A stretch of DNA of 33,716 bases from Pseudomonadota bacterium (GCA_018242105.1 JAFECP010000042.1:1-33716), one strand, 5' to 3'; shown: positions 16,772 through 26,681, counted from the first letter of the stretch. Numbers and translations: made by a program. Notes: a model not told the origin generated them from the letters alone.

Positions 16772-16806
16772 GCGCATGAATGATGCGCAGCGGTGCGCAA
16801 TATAAT
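16772..16806 (+). promoter_or_regulatory. Possible promoter with inverted repeat before the first RND operon
   Basis: TATAAT at 16801-16806 is a perfect -10 hexamer. Just upstream, GCGCAT (16772-16777) and ATGCGC (16783-16788) form an inverted repeat with a 5-base centre, overlapping the expected -35 region; no good -35 box is visible. This could be a repressor-controlled or activator-dependent promoter for the downstream RND genes. It is a sequence-only guess. Confidence 0.35.
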
Positions 16807-16890
16807 TTCATAACATCCGAAATAGTCACATGCGCGCCAACTGCATAGCCATTCAAAATGGTGTGCGGAGACCTAGATTATTGCGGTTGC

Positions 16891-16943
16891 GAAGGCTACG
16901 CAGGGACCCGATAGCCGTTCCCCTGCGGCAGCCTTCTTTGTTT
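16891..16943 (+). terminator. Terminator-like hairpin in the leader of the first RND operon
   Basis: The left arm GAAGGCTACGCAGGG (16891-16905) pairs with the right arm CCCTGCGGCAGCCTTC (16921-16936): two 7-bp helices separated by a small mismatch, with a 15-base loop. TTTGTTT follows immediately (16937-16943). This looks like an intrinsic terminator on the plus strand. It ends 24 bases before the adaptor start, so it either terminates upstream transcription or attenuates the RND operon. Confidence 0.65.
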
Positions 16944-16967
16944 CATCCGCATTGAGCGATCCTCTGC

Positions 16968-18089
16968 ATGAGTCACCACATCACACAGACCACGCGCCTG
17001 AGCATCGTGCTGCTCGGATGTTTCCTCGTCGCCGGTTGTGGACAAGGCGCGCCGCCCAAGCGCCCGCCGCCGACGGTTGGCGTCATCGTGGTCAGGCAGC
17101 AGCCGGCGCAACTCACCGCCGAACTTCCCGGCCGCACGGATTCCTTTGCGGTGTCGGATGTGCGCCCGCAGGTCAGCGGCATTCTGCTCAAGCGTCTTTT
17201 CACCGAAGGCGCGCTGGTGAAGGCCGGGCAGCCGCTCTACCAGATCGATCCCGCGCCGTATCAGGCGGCCTATGACAATGCGAAAGCCGTGCTCGTTACG
17301 GCGCAAGCCAAAGCGCGGCGCTATGCAGCGCTCATGAAACTGAACGCGGTCGCGCCGCAGGACTATGACGATGCCCTCGCCGCCTATAAGCAGGCACAGG
17401 CGAACACCGAAACCGCGCGCATCAACCTGGACCGCACGCGCATCGTGGCGCCAATCAGCGGGCGCATCGGCCGCTCGTCCGTCACCGAAGGCGCGCTTGT
17501 CACATCGGACCAGACCAATGCGCTCGCCACGATTCAGACTCTCGATCCGATCTATGTGGACATCACGCAATCCAGCGTGGAGCTGCTCGACCTGAAGCAG
17601 GCGATGCAGGGCGGAAACCTCACGCGCAACGGCCCCGCTTCCGCGCGCGCGACGCTGACGCTCGACAACGGCACAAAATATCCGATGCCGGGCACCTTGC
17701 AGTTCAGCGAAGTCACCGTCGATCAGACAACGGGCGCAGTGACCTTGCGCGCGATCTTCCCCAACCCGGACGACATCCTGCTGCCGGGCATGTTCGTGCG
17801 CGCCACCATCATCGAAGGTGTCGATCCGCATGCGATCCTGATTCCGCAACAGGGCGTGGGCCGCAATGAAAAAGGCGATCCCACCGCCATCGTCGTCGAT
17901 AACAAAGGCATCGCGCGCTTGCGCCTCATCAAGATCTCGCGTGCCATCGGCGATAAATGGCTGGTGACCGGCGGACTGAAAGCGGGTGACAGGCTCGTCG
18001 TCGAAGGCCTGCAGAAAGCGCAACCCGATACGCCGGTCAACGCCGTTCCCGCCTCTTTCGTGAACAAGCCGCAGGCCGGTGCGCGCTAA
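16968..18089 (+). CDS. RND periplasmic adaptor lipoprotein (AcrA/MexA type)
   Basis: The 373-residue protein has a lipoprotein signal ending VAGC (lipidated C24). It then follows the AcrA plan: barrel part [26 protein letters not shown], lipoyl half [29 protein letters not shown], helical hairpin with the [27 protein letters not shown] block, second lipoyl half [19 protein letters not shown], and a distal beta domain. Adaptors of this type couple an RND pump to an outer-membrane channel. Its stop overlaps the permease start by one base (TAATG). The ribosome binding site is weak. A terminator-like hairpin lies directly upstream. Confidence 0.94.
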   Translation: MSHHITQTTRLSIVLLGCFLVAGCGQGAPPKRPPPTVGVIVVRQQPAQLTAELPGRTDSFAVSDVRPQVSGILLKRLFTEGALVKAGQPLYQIDPAPYQAAYDNAKAVLVTAQAKARRYAALMKLNAVAPQDYDDALAAYKQAQANTETARINLDRTRIVAPISGRIGRSSVTEGALVTSDQTNALATIQTLDPIYVDITQSSVELLDLKQAMQGGNLTRNGPASARATLTLDNGTKYPMPGTLQFSEVTVDQTTGAVTLRAIFPNPDDILLPGMFVRATIIEGVDPHAILIPQQGVGRNEKGDPTAIVVDNKGIARLRLIKISRAIGDKWLVTGGLKAGDRLVVEGLQKAQPDTPVNAVPASFVNKPQAGAR

Positions 18090-21000
18090 TGGGCTTGTCG
18101 CAGTTCTTCATCGAACGGCCGGTCTTCGCCTGGGTGATCGCCATCGTGATCGCCTTGATGGGCGTGCTTGCGATCCGCGTCCTGCCGGTGACGCAATACC
18201 CCTCCATCGCGCCCCCGGCGGTGAACATCTCCGCGACCTATCCGGGCGCTTCGGCGGCGACTGTGCAGAACTCCGTGACACAGGTGATCGAGCAGCAGCT
18301 CACTGGCGTGGACAATCTTCTTTATTTCTCCTCGTCCTCCAGTTCGAACGGAGAGGTTTCCATCACCGCCACCTTCGCGCCCGGCACCAATCCGGACATC
18401 GCCCAGGTGCAGGTGCAGAACAAGGTGCAGCAGGCCCTGCCGATCCTGCCACAGGAAGTGCAGCAGCAAGGCGTCGTCGTCCGGAAATCGCAATCCAGTT
18501 TTCTTCTGATCGTCGCGCTGTACGACGACAGCGGGCGTTACACCAATGTCGATATCTCCGACTTCCTGGCGAGCAAGCTGCAAGATCCGCTGAGCCGCGT
18601 ATCCGGTGTGGGCCAGGCGCAGGTGTTCGGTTCGCCCTATGCCATGCGCATCTGGCTCGATCCGTTCAAGTTGGAGAGCTTCGGCCTGACGCCCGGCGAC
18701 GTGCAAACCGCGGTGCAGGCGCAGAACGTGCAGGTTTCCGCTGGCGAACTCGGCGCGTTGCCGGCGGTGAAAGGCCAACAGCTCAACGCCACGGTGACCG
18801 CGCAATCGCGCCTGGAAACGCCGGCGCAATTCCGCAATATCGTGCTGAAAGCCACACAGAACGGCGCGACGGTGCGCCTCGGCGATGTCGCGCGCGTGGA
18901 GCTTGGCGCGCAGAGCTATGCCGTCACCAGCCGCATGAACGGCCATCCCGCCGCCGGTATCGCGATCCAGCTCGCGCCGGGCGCCAATGCGCTCACCACG
19001 GCGGATGCGGTGAAGGCGAAAGCGACGGAATTGTCGTCCACCTTCCCGCCCGGCGTGAAGCTGGCCTTCCCGGTGGACAACACAACGTTCATCCGCCTGT
19101 CGATCAACGACGTCATCAAGACGCTGGTGGAAGCCACCTTGCTCGTCATCATTGTGATGTTCGTGTTCCTGCAAAACTGGCGCACCACGCTTATTCCCGC
19201 CATCGCGGTGCCGGTGGTTCTGCTGGGCACATTCGGCGTGCTCGAAGCGTTCGGCTATTCGATCAACACACTGACCATGTTCGCGCTGGTCCTCGCCATC
19301 GGCCTTCTGGTGGACGATGCCATCGTCGTGGTCGAAAACGTCGAGCGCATCATGCGCGAGGAAGGCCTTGGCCCAAAAGAAGCGACCAAGAAATCCATGG
19401 GCGAAATCACCGGCGCGCTGATCGGCATCGCGCTGGTGCTGTCCGCCGTGTTCCTGCCCATGGCCTTCTTCGGCGGATCGACAGGCGTCATCTACCGGCA
19501 ATTCTCCATCACGATCGTATCGGCAATGGTGCTGTCGATCACCGTGGCGCTGATCCTGACGCCCGCTTTATGCGCCACGCTGCTGAAACCGCTGCCGAAG
19601 GACCAGCACGAACGGCATGGCCGTTTCTTCACCTGGTTCAACGAGACCTTCGAATATGGCCGCGAACGTTATCGCCACGCCTTGCAGCGTTTTCTAGGTT
19701 GGGTGCGCCCGGCGCTGCTGATTTATGCCGGCATTCTTGCCGTTCTGGTTCTGCTCTTCATCCGCTTGCCAACCGCGTTTCTTCCCGAAGAAGACCAGGG
19801 CGCGGTGCTGACGCAGTTCACCCTGCCCGTCGGCGCCACACAGGCGCGCACGCTCGCCGTCGCCAAGCAGGTCGAGCATCACTACATGGTGGACGAGAAG
19901 AAGAACGTCGATACGGTATTTGTCGTCGCCGGTTTCAGCTTCGCGGGCGCGGGGCAAAATTCCGGCCTTTCCTTCGTGCATCTAAAGCCATGGAACCAGC
20001 GCTCCGGTTCGCAAAATCACGCGCAGGCGATCGTGCAGCGCGCGATGCGGTCGTTCTCGCAAATCCGCGATGCGATGGTGTTCGCGCTGGTGCCGCCGGC
20101 CGTGCAGGAACTGGGAGAGTCCTCCGGCTTCGATCTGGAAATGGAAGACCGCGGCAATCTGGGCCATGACGGGCTGATGAAGGCGCGCAACCAGTTCCTC
20201 GCGCTTGCCGCCAAAGACCCGATCCTCGCCGGTGTGCGCCCCAACGGTCTCGACGACGCGCCGCAGCTTCACATCGACATCGATCAGGAGAAAGCGACCG
20301 CGCTGGGCCTGTCGCTGTCAGACATCAACAAGACGCTCAGCGCCGCATGGGGCGGGCTTTTCATCAACGACTTCGTGGATCGCGGGCGCGTGAAGCAGGT
20401 CTATATGCAGGCCGACGCGCCCTATCGCATGGTGCCGGAAGATCTTTATCGCTGGTATGTGCGCAGCTCGTCCGGCGAGATGGCGCCGTTCTCCTCCTTT
20501 GCCACGTTCAAATGGGCGCTCGGCCCGGCAAAGCTTGAGCGTTACAACGGCGTCGGTTCGCTGGAGATTCAGGGCACGCCGGCCCCGGGCCAGAGCTCCG
20601 GCACGGCGATGGATGAAGTCACCAAACTCTTCCAGCAACTGCCCAAAGGCGTCGGCCTGGAATGGACGGGGCTTTCCTATCAGGAGCGCCAGGCTGGCTC
20701 GCAGACTTACGCGCTTTACGGAATCTCCGTGCTCGTCGTTTTCCTGCTGCTGGCTGCGCTCTATGAAAGCTGGTCGATCCCGGTTTCGGTGATGCTGGTT
20801 ATTCCTCTGGGCATCATCGGCGCGATCATCGCCGCCACACTGCGCGGTCTCTACAACGATATCTATTTCCAGGTCGGCCTTGTGACCACAATGGGCCTAT
20901 CGGCCAAGAACGCGATCCTGATCGTGGAGTTCGCGGTGGATGCGCAGAAGCGCGGCGAATCCATCCGCGATGCGGCGGTGGAAGGCGCACGGTTGCGCCT

Positions 21001-21217
21001 GCGTCCCATCCTGATGACATCGCTGGCTTTCATCGCGGGCGTGATGCCGCTGGTCGTTTCGAGCGGCGCGGGTGCTGCAAGCCAGAACGACATCGGCACC
21101 GGCGTGGTGGGCGGCATGCTCACGGCCACGGTGCTGGCGATCTTCTTTGTGCCGCTGTTCTACGAAATCGTGCGCGAACGCTTCAAAGGCAAGAAGCCGG
21201 ACGAATCCAAAGCGTAA
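18089..21217 (+). CDS. RND multidrug efflux permease (AcrB/MexB, HAE1 type)
   Basis: The 1042-residue inner-membrane pump begins [22 protein letters not shown]4 holds the proton-relay pair D409-D410 in [18 protein letters not shown], and TM10 has [14 protein letters not shown] with its lysine. Two large periplasmic loops and full family length are present. It exports hydrophobic drugs, dyes, detergents or solvents by proton antiport. It is coupled to the adaptor gene upstream. No outer-membrane channel gene follows: the next gene is a convergent permease of a different class, so the pump must borrow a channel encoded elsewhere, possibly one of the two NodT-type proteins in this window. Confidence 0.95.
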   Translation: MGLSQFFIERPVFAWVIAIVIALMGVLAIRVLPVTQYPSIAPPAVNISATYPGASAATVQNSVTQVIEQQLTGVDNLLYFSSSSSSNGEVSITATFAPGTNPDIAQVQVQNKVQQALPILPQEVQQQGVVVRKSQSSFLLIVALYDDSGRYTNVDISDFLASKLQDPLSRVSGVGQAQVFGSPYAMRIWLDPFKLESFGLTPGDVQTAVQAQNVQVSAGELGALPAVKGQQLNATVTAQSRLETPAQFRNIVLKATQNGATVRLGDVARVELGAQSYAVTSRMNGHPAAGIAIQLAPGANALTTADAVKAKATELSSTFPPGVKLAFPVDNTTFIRLSINDVIKTLVEATLLVIIVMFVFLQNWRTTLIPAIAVPVVLLGTFGVLEAFGYSINTLTMFALVLAIGLLVDDAIVVVENVERIMREEGLGPKEATKKSMGEITGALIGIALVLSAVFLPMAFFGGSTGVIYRQFSITIVSAMVLSITVALILTPALCATLLKPLPKDQHERHGRFFTWFNETFEYGRERYRHALQRFLGWVRPALLIYAGILAVLVLLFIRLPTAFLPEEDQGAVLTQFTLPVGATQARTLAVAKQVEHHYMVDEKKNVDTVFVVAGFSFAGAGQNSGLSFVHLKPWNQRSGSQNHAQAIVQRAMRSFSQIRDAMVFALVPPAVQELGESSGFDLEMEDRGNLGHDGLMKARNQFLALAAKDPILAGVRPNGLDDAPQLHIDIDQEKATALGLSLSDINKTLSAAWGGLFINDFVDRGRVKQVYMQADAPYRMVPEDLYRWYVRSSSGEMAPFSSFATFKWALGPAKLERYNGVGSLEIQGTPAPGQSSGTAMDEVTKLFQQLPKGVGLEWTGLSYQERQAGSQTYALYGISVLVVFLLLAALYESWSIPVSVMLVIPLGIIGAIIAATLRGLYNDIYFQVGLVTTMGLSAKNAILIVEFAVDAQKRGESIRDAAVEGARLRLRPILMTSLAFIAGVMPLVVSSGAGAASQNDIGTGVVGGMLTATVLAIFFVPLFYEIVRERFKGKKPDESKA

Positions 21218-21249
21218 GCGTTCCAGGATCGGCATATGTCCAAGCTGCT

Positions 21250-21314
21250 CATGCTTCGACAGGCTCAGCATGAGGACTTGGTCCCACTCCTCACCCTGAG
21301 CTTGTCGAAGGGTG
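21250..21314. repeat. REP-like inverted repeat between convergent RND genes
   Basis: Two 27-base arms (21250-21276 and 21288-21314) are inverted copies with 5 mismatches and an 11-base loop. The conserved core reads CTTCGACA-GCTCAG followed by TGAGGA. Cores of this kind (CTTCGACAAGCTCAGG) are widespread as intergenic palindromic repeats in many proteobacterial genomes. The position between two convergent stop codons fits a role in transcript ends. Confidence 0.75.
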
Positions 21315-21328
21315 AGAAGCCATAGACG

Positions 21329-24300
21329 TCAGTTCTGCGGCCCCGTCCGCCCGAACCGCGCTGCCAGCGCGGGGAGCAGAAACAGGTTCAGAATGGTCGA
21401 ACTGGCGAGACCGCCCAGCACGGCAATCGCCATCGGTCCGCTGATCTCCTGCCCCGGCTGATCGATCGCGATGGCAAGCGGCGCGAGGCCCATCGCGGTG
21501 AGAATCGCGGTCATCAGCACCGGCGCCAGGCGCTCGTTCGCGCCAAAGATCAGCGTCGCGCCATCCCAGGGCCGGCCTTCCTGCGTCACCAACTGCTCAT
21601 AATAAGAGAGAAGTAGAATCGCGTTGCGCGCGCTGATCCCGAAAACGGTAACAAGCCCCACCAGCGCGCCCAGCGAAAGCCCGATGCCGGCATAGTAAAT
21701 GGCCAGAATTCCGCCGATGAGGCTAAATGGCAGGTTGGCCATCACCAGCCACACATCGCCGCGCCAGCGCAAACCAATCAGAAGAATGACGAACACCAGC
21801 GCGAGCGCCAATGCCGAATAGAAGGCAAGTTCGAGGCGTGTGTGCTGTTCCGCCGCCGCCGCGCCGGAGAACTCCACATGCACGCCGGGCGGAACGATTT
21901 GGGCACGGGCGATGCGGTCGCTCGCTTCTGACACCGCGCCCTGCAGAGAGCGGTTGCTGACGTTGAAGGTGATCGGCACAAAGCGCATGCCGTTCTCATG
22001 CAGGATGCTGTAGCGCCCTTCGCCCGGTGTGATCTTCGCCACGCTGGACAGCGGCACGGGGCCGAATGCGCCGCCGATGGTGAGATCGCGCAACTGGTTG
22101 GGCCGCTTGCGCCAGCTATCCGAAAGCTGAATCAGCACATTGACCGTCGCCGTTCCGGCATAGGCTTCGCCGACCTGCGTGCCTGCATAATCCGAGGCGA
22201 CAGTGTCCAGAACGTCTTGTGCCTTCAGGCCCGTGGCGGCGAGTGCGTTGGGATCTGGCGTTACATCCAGCACCGGCATGCGGCTCTGGCGCTTGAACTG
22301 CAGATCGACAATGCCCTTTTCCGGCGCCAGCACCTTCACCGCCTTGGCCGCGGTCGCATCCAGCGTGTCGAGGTCGTCGCCGAAGAGCTTGATCGCCACC
22401 TGCGCGGTCTGGCCGGTCAGCGTTTCGCTGATGCGATCGCCCAGGAAGGTCACCACTTCGCTCTGGATGCCCGGATAGCGGCCTGCGATCTGCCGCATCT
22501 GCGCTTCTGCTTTTGCCTGATCGACAGGCACATCGGGGCGCAGTTCCACCTGGAATTCGCTTTGGTGCGGGCCGAATGTGTCGTCGGAATCTTCCGCGCG
22601 GCCGACCTGCTGCTCCACGGTGGCCACATACGGTAGCGCCATCATGTCAGCGCTCATGCGCCGGCCCAGCGCCAGCATCTCGTCGATGGAGGTGCCCGGC
22701 AGCGTGCTTGTCACCTGCACGACAAGATGGCCTTCGCGGAATTCCGGCAGGAAGGCGCCGCCCAGCGTGGAGAGCAACCAAAGCGAGGCCGCGAAGGCCG
22801 CAGCGACCAGCGCCATCGGGATATAGGTATGGTCGTAGAAGAATTCGATCAGCCGCGCTTGAATGCGCTTGAGCAGAACGATCCATCCCGCATCGACATG
22901 CGCATCTTCCGGATAGAGCAGCAGCGCGGACAACGCGGGCGTTGTCGTCAGCGCCACGGCCAGCGAAGCCCCGACGGACAACATGAAAGCCATCGCCAGC
23001 GGGCCGACAAAGCGGCCCTGCACACTGGACGACAGAAGCTCCGGCAAAAAGACGACGAGCACCACCAGCGTCGCGTAGAAGATAGGGCCATGAACTTCGA
23101 ATGACGCGTTACGGATAACATCGATGCGGGGCAGCGGTTCGCGCGCCTGCGCATTGTCGCGCAAGCGGCGCAGGATGTTCTCCACGCTGACGACGGCATC
23201 GTCCACCAAAACCCCCAGCGCCACGATCAGCCCGCTCAGGGTCATGGTGTTGAGCGTGTAGCCGAAGTGCCCCAGCACAGCGATGGCGGCCAGCACCGAC
23301 AGCGGAATGGAGATGAAACTGATGATCGCCGAGCGCATGTCGCGCAGGAAGGCATAAAGCGTGAAGAAAATGAGCAGCGCGGCAATGGCCATGGAGCGTT
23401 CAAGCCCGCCCAACGCGCGTTCGATGAAGGTCGCGGGCTGGTGCAGCGTCGGATAAAGCGTGATCCCTTGCGCCTTCAGGCTGGGCGCCAGGCCATTCAG
23501 CGCCTTCTCGACCGCGCGCGTCGTAGCCAGCGTATTCGCGCCGGACTGGCTGGAAACGGAGAACAGCACGCCCGGCATACCTTGAATCAGCGCATCGCCC
23601 GTGCGTTGGGCGGGCTTCTGCTCGATGACGGCAACGTCGCGCAACCGCACCGGCGTTCCGTTGCGCACACCCAAAATCCCGTCGCCGATGATGCGCACAT
23701 CCGGCGACGGCGTTGGCGTCTGGATCAGGACGCGCTGCCCTTGCAGATCGATGAAGCCAGCGCCGCGCAATGCCAGCGCTGCCGGCGCGGCCTTGATGAG
23801 ATCGGGGATCGAGAAGCCATAAGCCGTGAGCGTGTTGGGATCGGGCTGAATGTGAATCTCCCGCACGGCGCCGCCGAAGATCTTCACCACCGCCACGCCG
23901 GGCAAGGCCAGTAGCCGCGGCTTGATCACATATTCAGCGATGTCGCGCAGCGCATAGGGATCAATCTTGCTCGACGTCATGCCGACCTTGAGGATGTCGC
24001 GCGTGCCCGGCGTCAGCGGCGAAAGCTGCGGCGTGCCTGCCTCACTGGGAAGTTGCGCGCGCACGGCGGCGATGCGGTCGGTGATGTCCTGCCGCGCGTT
24101 GTAGAGATTGGCGTTGCTCGCGAAGGCCACCGTGATGACGGACAATCCCGGAATGGACTCGGATCGCACAGTGGCAACACCGCTGGCGCCGTTCAGCGTC
24201 TTCTCGATGGGATGGGTGATCAGTTCTTCGATCTGCTCGGCAGTGAACCCGGCGGCTTGCGTGTAAACCGTCACCTGCGAAGGCGCGAATTCGGGGAACA

Positions 24301-24409
24301 CGTCCAGTGGCGTGTTCCACGCGCCCCACACTTCCAGCACCAGTGCAAGCACGCTGAGGATCACCGCGATATGGCGGCGGCGCACGCAAAGGGAGATGAG
24401 CCATTCCAT
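21329..24409 (-). CDS. RND efflux permease, CzcA/CusA-like with unusual TM4
   Basis: The 1026-residue protein resembles heavy-metal-type RND pumps in its N-terminus (NTPLDVFPEFAPSQVTVYTQAAGF, HPIEKTLNGASGVATVRSES) and in QADKAEAQ-like periplasmic segments such as KAEAQMRQIAGRYPGIQSEVVTFLGDRISE. TM4 reads ALGVLVDDAVVSVENILRRL (397-416): D403, D404 and E410 are present but the DFG aspartate of CzcA-type pumps is absent, and the DD pair is like that of drug pumps. The substrate is therefore uncertain. It follows its short adaptor after 5 bases. There is no outer-membrane channel gene. The gene ends toward the convergent AcrB-type pump with a REP-like element between. Confidence 0.88.
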   Translation of the reverse strand: MEWLISLCVRRRHIAVILSVLALVLEVWGAWNTPLDVFPEFAPSQVTVYTQAAGFTAEQIEELITHPIEKTLNGASGVATVRSESIPGLSVITVAFASNANLYNARQDITDRIAAVRAQLPSEAGTPQLSPLTPGTRDILKVGMTSSKIDPYALRDIAEYVIKPRLLALPGVAVVKIFGGAVREIHIQPDPNTLTAYGFSIPDLIKAAPAALALRGAGFIDLQGQRVLIQTPTPSPDVRIIGDGILGVRNGTPVRLRDVAVIEQKPAQRTGDALIQGMPGVLFSVSSQSGANTLATTRAVEKALNGLAPSLKAQGITLYPTLHQPATFIERALGGLERSMAIAALLIFFTLYAFLRDMRSAIISFISIPLSVLAAIAVLGHFGYTLNTMTLSGLIVALGVLVDDAVVSVENILRRLRDNAQAREPLPRIDVIRNASFEVHGPIFYATLVVLVVFLPELLSSSVQGRFVGPLAMAFMLSVGASLAVALTTTPALSALLLYPEDAHVDAGWIVLLKRIQARLIEFFYDHTYIPMALVAAAFAASLWLLSTLGGAFLPEFREGHLVVQVTSTLPGTSIDEMLALGRRMSADMMALPYVATVEQQVGRAEDSDDTFGPHQSEFQVELRPDVPVDQAKAEAQMRQIAGRYPGIQSEVVTFLGDRISETLTGQTAQVAIKLFGDDLDTLDATAAKAVKVLAPEKGIVDLQFKRQSRMPVLDVTPDPNALAATGLKAQDVLDTVASDYAGTQVGEAYAGTATVNVLIQLSDSWRKRPNQLRDLTIGGAFGPVPLSSVAKITPGEGRYSILHENGMRFVPITFNVSNRSLQGAVSEASDRIARAQIVPPGVHVEFSGAAAAEQHTRLELAFYSALALALVFVILLIGLRWRGDVWLVMANLPFSLIGGILAIYYAGIGLSLGALVGLVTVFGISARNAILLLSYYEQLVTQEGRPWDGATLIFGANERLAPVLMTAILTAMGLAPLAIAIDQPGQEISGPMAIAVLGGLASSTILNLFLLPALAARFGRTGPQN

Positions 24410-24414
24410 GGGCG

Positions 24415-25359
24415 TCAGTAATGCAAGGCGCTGGCGCCGAGTTCGCGCGCAAGCAGAAGCCCCGAACCGCGCACCACGGCCGACGGGCCTGGCCTGGCAT
24501 TAACAAAATACCCGCTGCCCTGCGGATGGCTGAGATCGATCTGCATGCGCTGGAACTGGCCGGGCGCGATCTGCAGATAGCACCAGGTCTTTTCTTCGCT
24601 CAGCACCACGGCATCGGACGGGATCTGCACGCCGTCCACCGCCGGCCCGATGGGCGAGGTGACAAGCACATGCTCCCCCGATTGCAGATCGCTTTTGGAA
24701 ATCAGCACGAAGAAACTGCGGCCCGGAATGGTGGGGTCGGCGGGCGCACTCCAGATCCGCTTCGAGGTCCAGCCCACGGGGTCCTGCTGGGCGCTCAAAT
24801 GTGTGACGGAGATTTCCGGCGGCTGCGCGGCCGAAATCGCATCGAGCGGGAATGTCGCGCGGACGAGAACGGCGCGGCCCGATGTCAGATCGCGCAGGAT
24901 CGACGCATCGGCATGTTTCCCGCGCCAGGGCAGTTGCGGACCGAACTGCACCACTTCCTGCCGCTGCGCCAACAGCAACGCTGCCCGATCCGTCGCCGCC
25001 TGCTTCTCCGCAGCATCGACGCTTTGCCTCGACACCGCCCCACCCTGCGCGAAGAGGATGTGCGCGCGCTGCACATCGGCCTGGCTCTGCCGTGCGGCGG
25101 CGGCGGCGGTTTCCACCGCGGCATCGGCCGTCGCCAGCGCGGTGAGATTCGAAACGACGCCATAGCCGTGAACGCGCGGGGTGTAGCGCGCCGGCTGAAG
25201 CGGCTGCATCCGAAGGCCCAGATGCGCGATGTCGCTCCGGGTCAGAACAAGAATGCGTCCGGTCGCCGGCTTCCCGTCATGCGGCGCCACGCCCGCAAGC
25301 GCAGCGGGCGCGCCGAAAAGCGCAAATGTGACCGCGAAGGCGGCGCGGAACCAGAACAT
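24415..25359 (-). CDS. Short RND periplasmic adaptor (HlyD family)
   Basis: The 314-residue protein has a signal peptide (about 1-22, ending ALAG), then TGRILVLTRSDIAHLGLRMQPLQPARYTPRVHGYGVVSNLTAL, which fits the membrane-proximal and lipoyl start of CusB/CzcB-type adaptors. A short helical hairpin follows (VETAAAAARQSQADVQRAHILFAQGGAVSRQSVDAAEKQ). The rest holds barrel-like strands and the end PSAVVRGSGLLLARELGAS. It is shorter than usual adaptors (about 370-420) and lacks the usual long hairpin. No Met- or His-rich metal-binding N-terminus is visible. It is the first gene of the pair with the permease; a 110-base gap separates it from osmC. Confidence 0.8.
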   Translation of the reverse strand: MFWFRAAFAVTFALFGAPAALAGVAPHDGKPATGRILVLTRSDIAHLGLRMQPLQPARYTPRVHGYGVVSNLTALATADAAVETAAAAARQSQADVQRAHILFAQGGAVSRQSVDAAEKQAATDRAALLLAQRQEVVQFGPQLPWRGKHADASILRDLTSGRAVLVRATFPLDAISAAQPPEISVTHLSAQQDPVGWTSKRIWSAPADPTIPGRSFFVLISKSDLQSGEHVLVTSPIGPAVDGVQIPSDAVVLSEEKTWCYLQIAPGQFQRMQIDLSHPQGSGYFVNARPGPSAVVRGSGLLLARELGASALHY

Positions 25360-25469
25360 TGAAAGCCGGAAAACAAACCCCGGACTTTTCTACCCGCAGC
25401 CGTCCGTTAACGGGGGTGAAGCTTGCGCAGAAGGTAAAGATCGGCAGCCTCCCGCAAGGCGTTAAGATG

Positions 25470-25871
25470 TTAACGCCCGGCCGGCGCCAGTGTCGTTAAG
25501 ATCGGCAGCCCGCGCTTCAGCGTCAGTGTCACCGGCGTGCGCTCCGCAATGGCGCCGAAACGCGCGCGTTGTTCTTCGCTCAGATCGCCTTCCAGATGAA
25601 GGACGCGGTCGATCTTTTCGTTCTTTTCGGCATCGCGCGTGAAGTGGAGTTCCACGGTTGCGCGTGTCAGCGGCCACTGCTTGCGATCGGCATACATCTT
25701 CAAGGTGATCGCGGTGCAGGCCGAAAGCGCCGCCAGCAGCAGATCGTAGGGCGCAGGCCCCGCATCCGCGCCGCCATTGGCGGGCGGTTCATCGGCGACA
25801 ATTCGGTGGCCGCCCGCGTCGATCGCCGTCGCGTAATGCGCCGTTTCAATCACGGCTTTCGCGTGTGCCAT
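25470..25871 (-). CDS. OsmC-family protein with one of the two redox cysteines missing
   Basis: The 133-residue protein matches the OsmC fold: GPAPYDLLLAALSACTAITLKMYADRKQWPL (39-67) and a C-terminal half ending AERTPVTLTLKRGLPILTTL. Classical OsmC/Ohr peroxidases use two cysteines; here C52 is kept in SACTA, but the second position, usually in a CPV-type motif, is T112 (RTPVT). Peroxidase activity of the classical type is therefore doubtful. The ATG follows GGGAGCGGAAC on the minus strand, a good ribosome binding site. It is divergent from a TetR gene whose operator-like palindrome lies about 120 bases upstream of this start. Confidence 0.88.
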   Translation of the reverse strand: MAHAKAVIETAHYATAIDAGGHRIVADEPPANGGADAGPAPYDLLLAALSACTAITLKMYADRKQWPLTRATVELHFTRDAEKNEKIDRVLHLEGDLSEEQRARFGAIAERTPVTLTLKRGLPILTTLAPAGR

Positions 25872-25989
25872 GTTCCGCTCCCTGCAGAGTGCGAAACCAC
25901 CGTGCCGGGTTCTCGCCGCTCCGGCAACCGCGCGGATCGACGCCGTTCGCGGTCACGATTTTGCAGGATTGAGGCCGTTAAAGCCATTA

Positions 25990-26005
25990 TGTATCGTCCG
26001 ATACA
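25990..26005. promoter_or_regulatory. Candidate TetR operator (perfect palindrome)
   Basis: TGTATCG (25990-25996) and CGATACA (25999-26005) are perfect inverted arms with the 2-base centre TC. It lies 18 bases upstream of the TetR gene start, in the region shared with divergent osmC, so autoregulation is the simplest reading. Binding is inferred. Confidence 0.75.
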
Positions 26006-26023
26006 ATAAAAGAGGAATGCCCG

Positions 26024-26662
26024 ATGAGGACGGGTCGGCCCAGAGGATTTTGCATAGAGACGGCGCTCGATCGCGCAATGACGGTTTTTTGGCAGAAGGG
26101 TTATGAAGGCGCGTCGCTTTCCGGCCTTACGCAAGCCATGGGCATCAATCCGCCCAGTCTCTACGCGGCCTTCGGGAATAAGGAGGGCCTCTTCCGGGCC
26201 GTTCTGGAACGCTACGATGCGCGCCGCAAAGGCCTTATGGACCGTGTGATCGCCGCGCCGGATGCGAAGAAGGCAGCGCAGCTATTTCTGGAAGGCGTGG
26301 CGGAATTCTCTGCGGACACGAACGGGCGCAATCCGCCCGGATGTTTGCTGGTGCAAAGCGGACTCTCCTGTTCGGATCGGGATATTCCCGAAATTCTGGC
26401 GCAGCATCGCGCGGAAAAAGAGAAGATGTTGCGCGAGCGTTTCGAACGCGATCGCAAGGACGGCAATCTTCCCAAAAGCGCAAACCCCGCTGTGCTCGCG
26501 AGCTATCTGGTGGCGATGGCGAACGGCATGTGCGTGCAGGCGTCGGCCGGCGCAACCATCAAAGACCTCATGGACGTTGTAAAATTGGCGCTCCATGCGT
26601 GGCCGGTGGCCGAAAAACCAGCGCCGAAGAAATCCGCGCACCCGCTGCAACGCGCGCTGTGA
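26024..26662 (+). CDS. TetR-family transcriptional regulator
   Basis: The 212-residue protein starts MRTGRPRGFCIETALDRAMTVFWQKGYEG with the typical GRPR arm, then the helix-turn-helix ASLSGLTQAMGINPPSLYAAFGNKEGLF (30-57). The C-terminal domain holds GRNPPGCLLVQSGLSCSDRD with two cysteines, as in the YcdC/AcrR-like group. AGAGGA lies 7-8 bases before the ATG. A perfect palindrome just upstream is the likely operator, and a degenerate copy occurs before the next gene (26727-26742). It may control itself, osmC and the DoxX-like gene. The ligand is unknown. Confidence 0.92.
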   Translation: MRTGRPRGFCIETALDRAMTVFWQKGYEGASLSGLTQAMGINPPSLYAAFGNKEGLFRAVLERYDARRKGLMDRVIAAPDAKKAAQLFLEGVAEFSADTNGRNPPGCLLVQSGLSCSDRDIPEILAQHRAEKEKMLRERFERDRKDGNLPKSANPAVLASYLVAMANGMCVQASAGATIKDLMDVVKLALHAWPVAEKPAPKKSAHPLQRAL

Positions 26663-26681
26663 TTATATCACCCGCGGCGTG

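Noticed and set aside
25437-25510. Direct repeat AAGATCGGCAGCC at 25437-25449 and 25498-25510
   Set aside because: The second copy lies inside the osmC coding end and two copies of 13 bases do not by themselves suggest an attachment site or regulatory array; no mobile genes are nearby.
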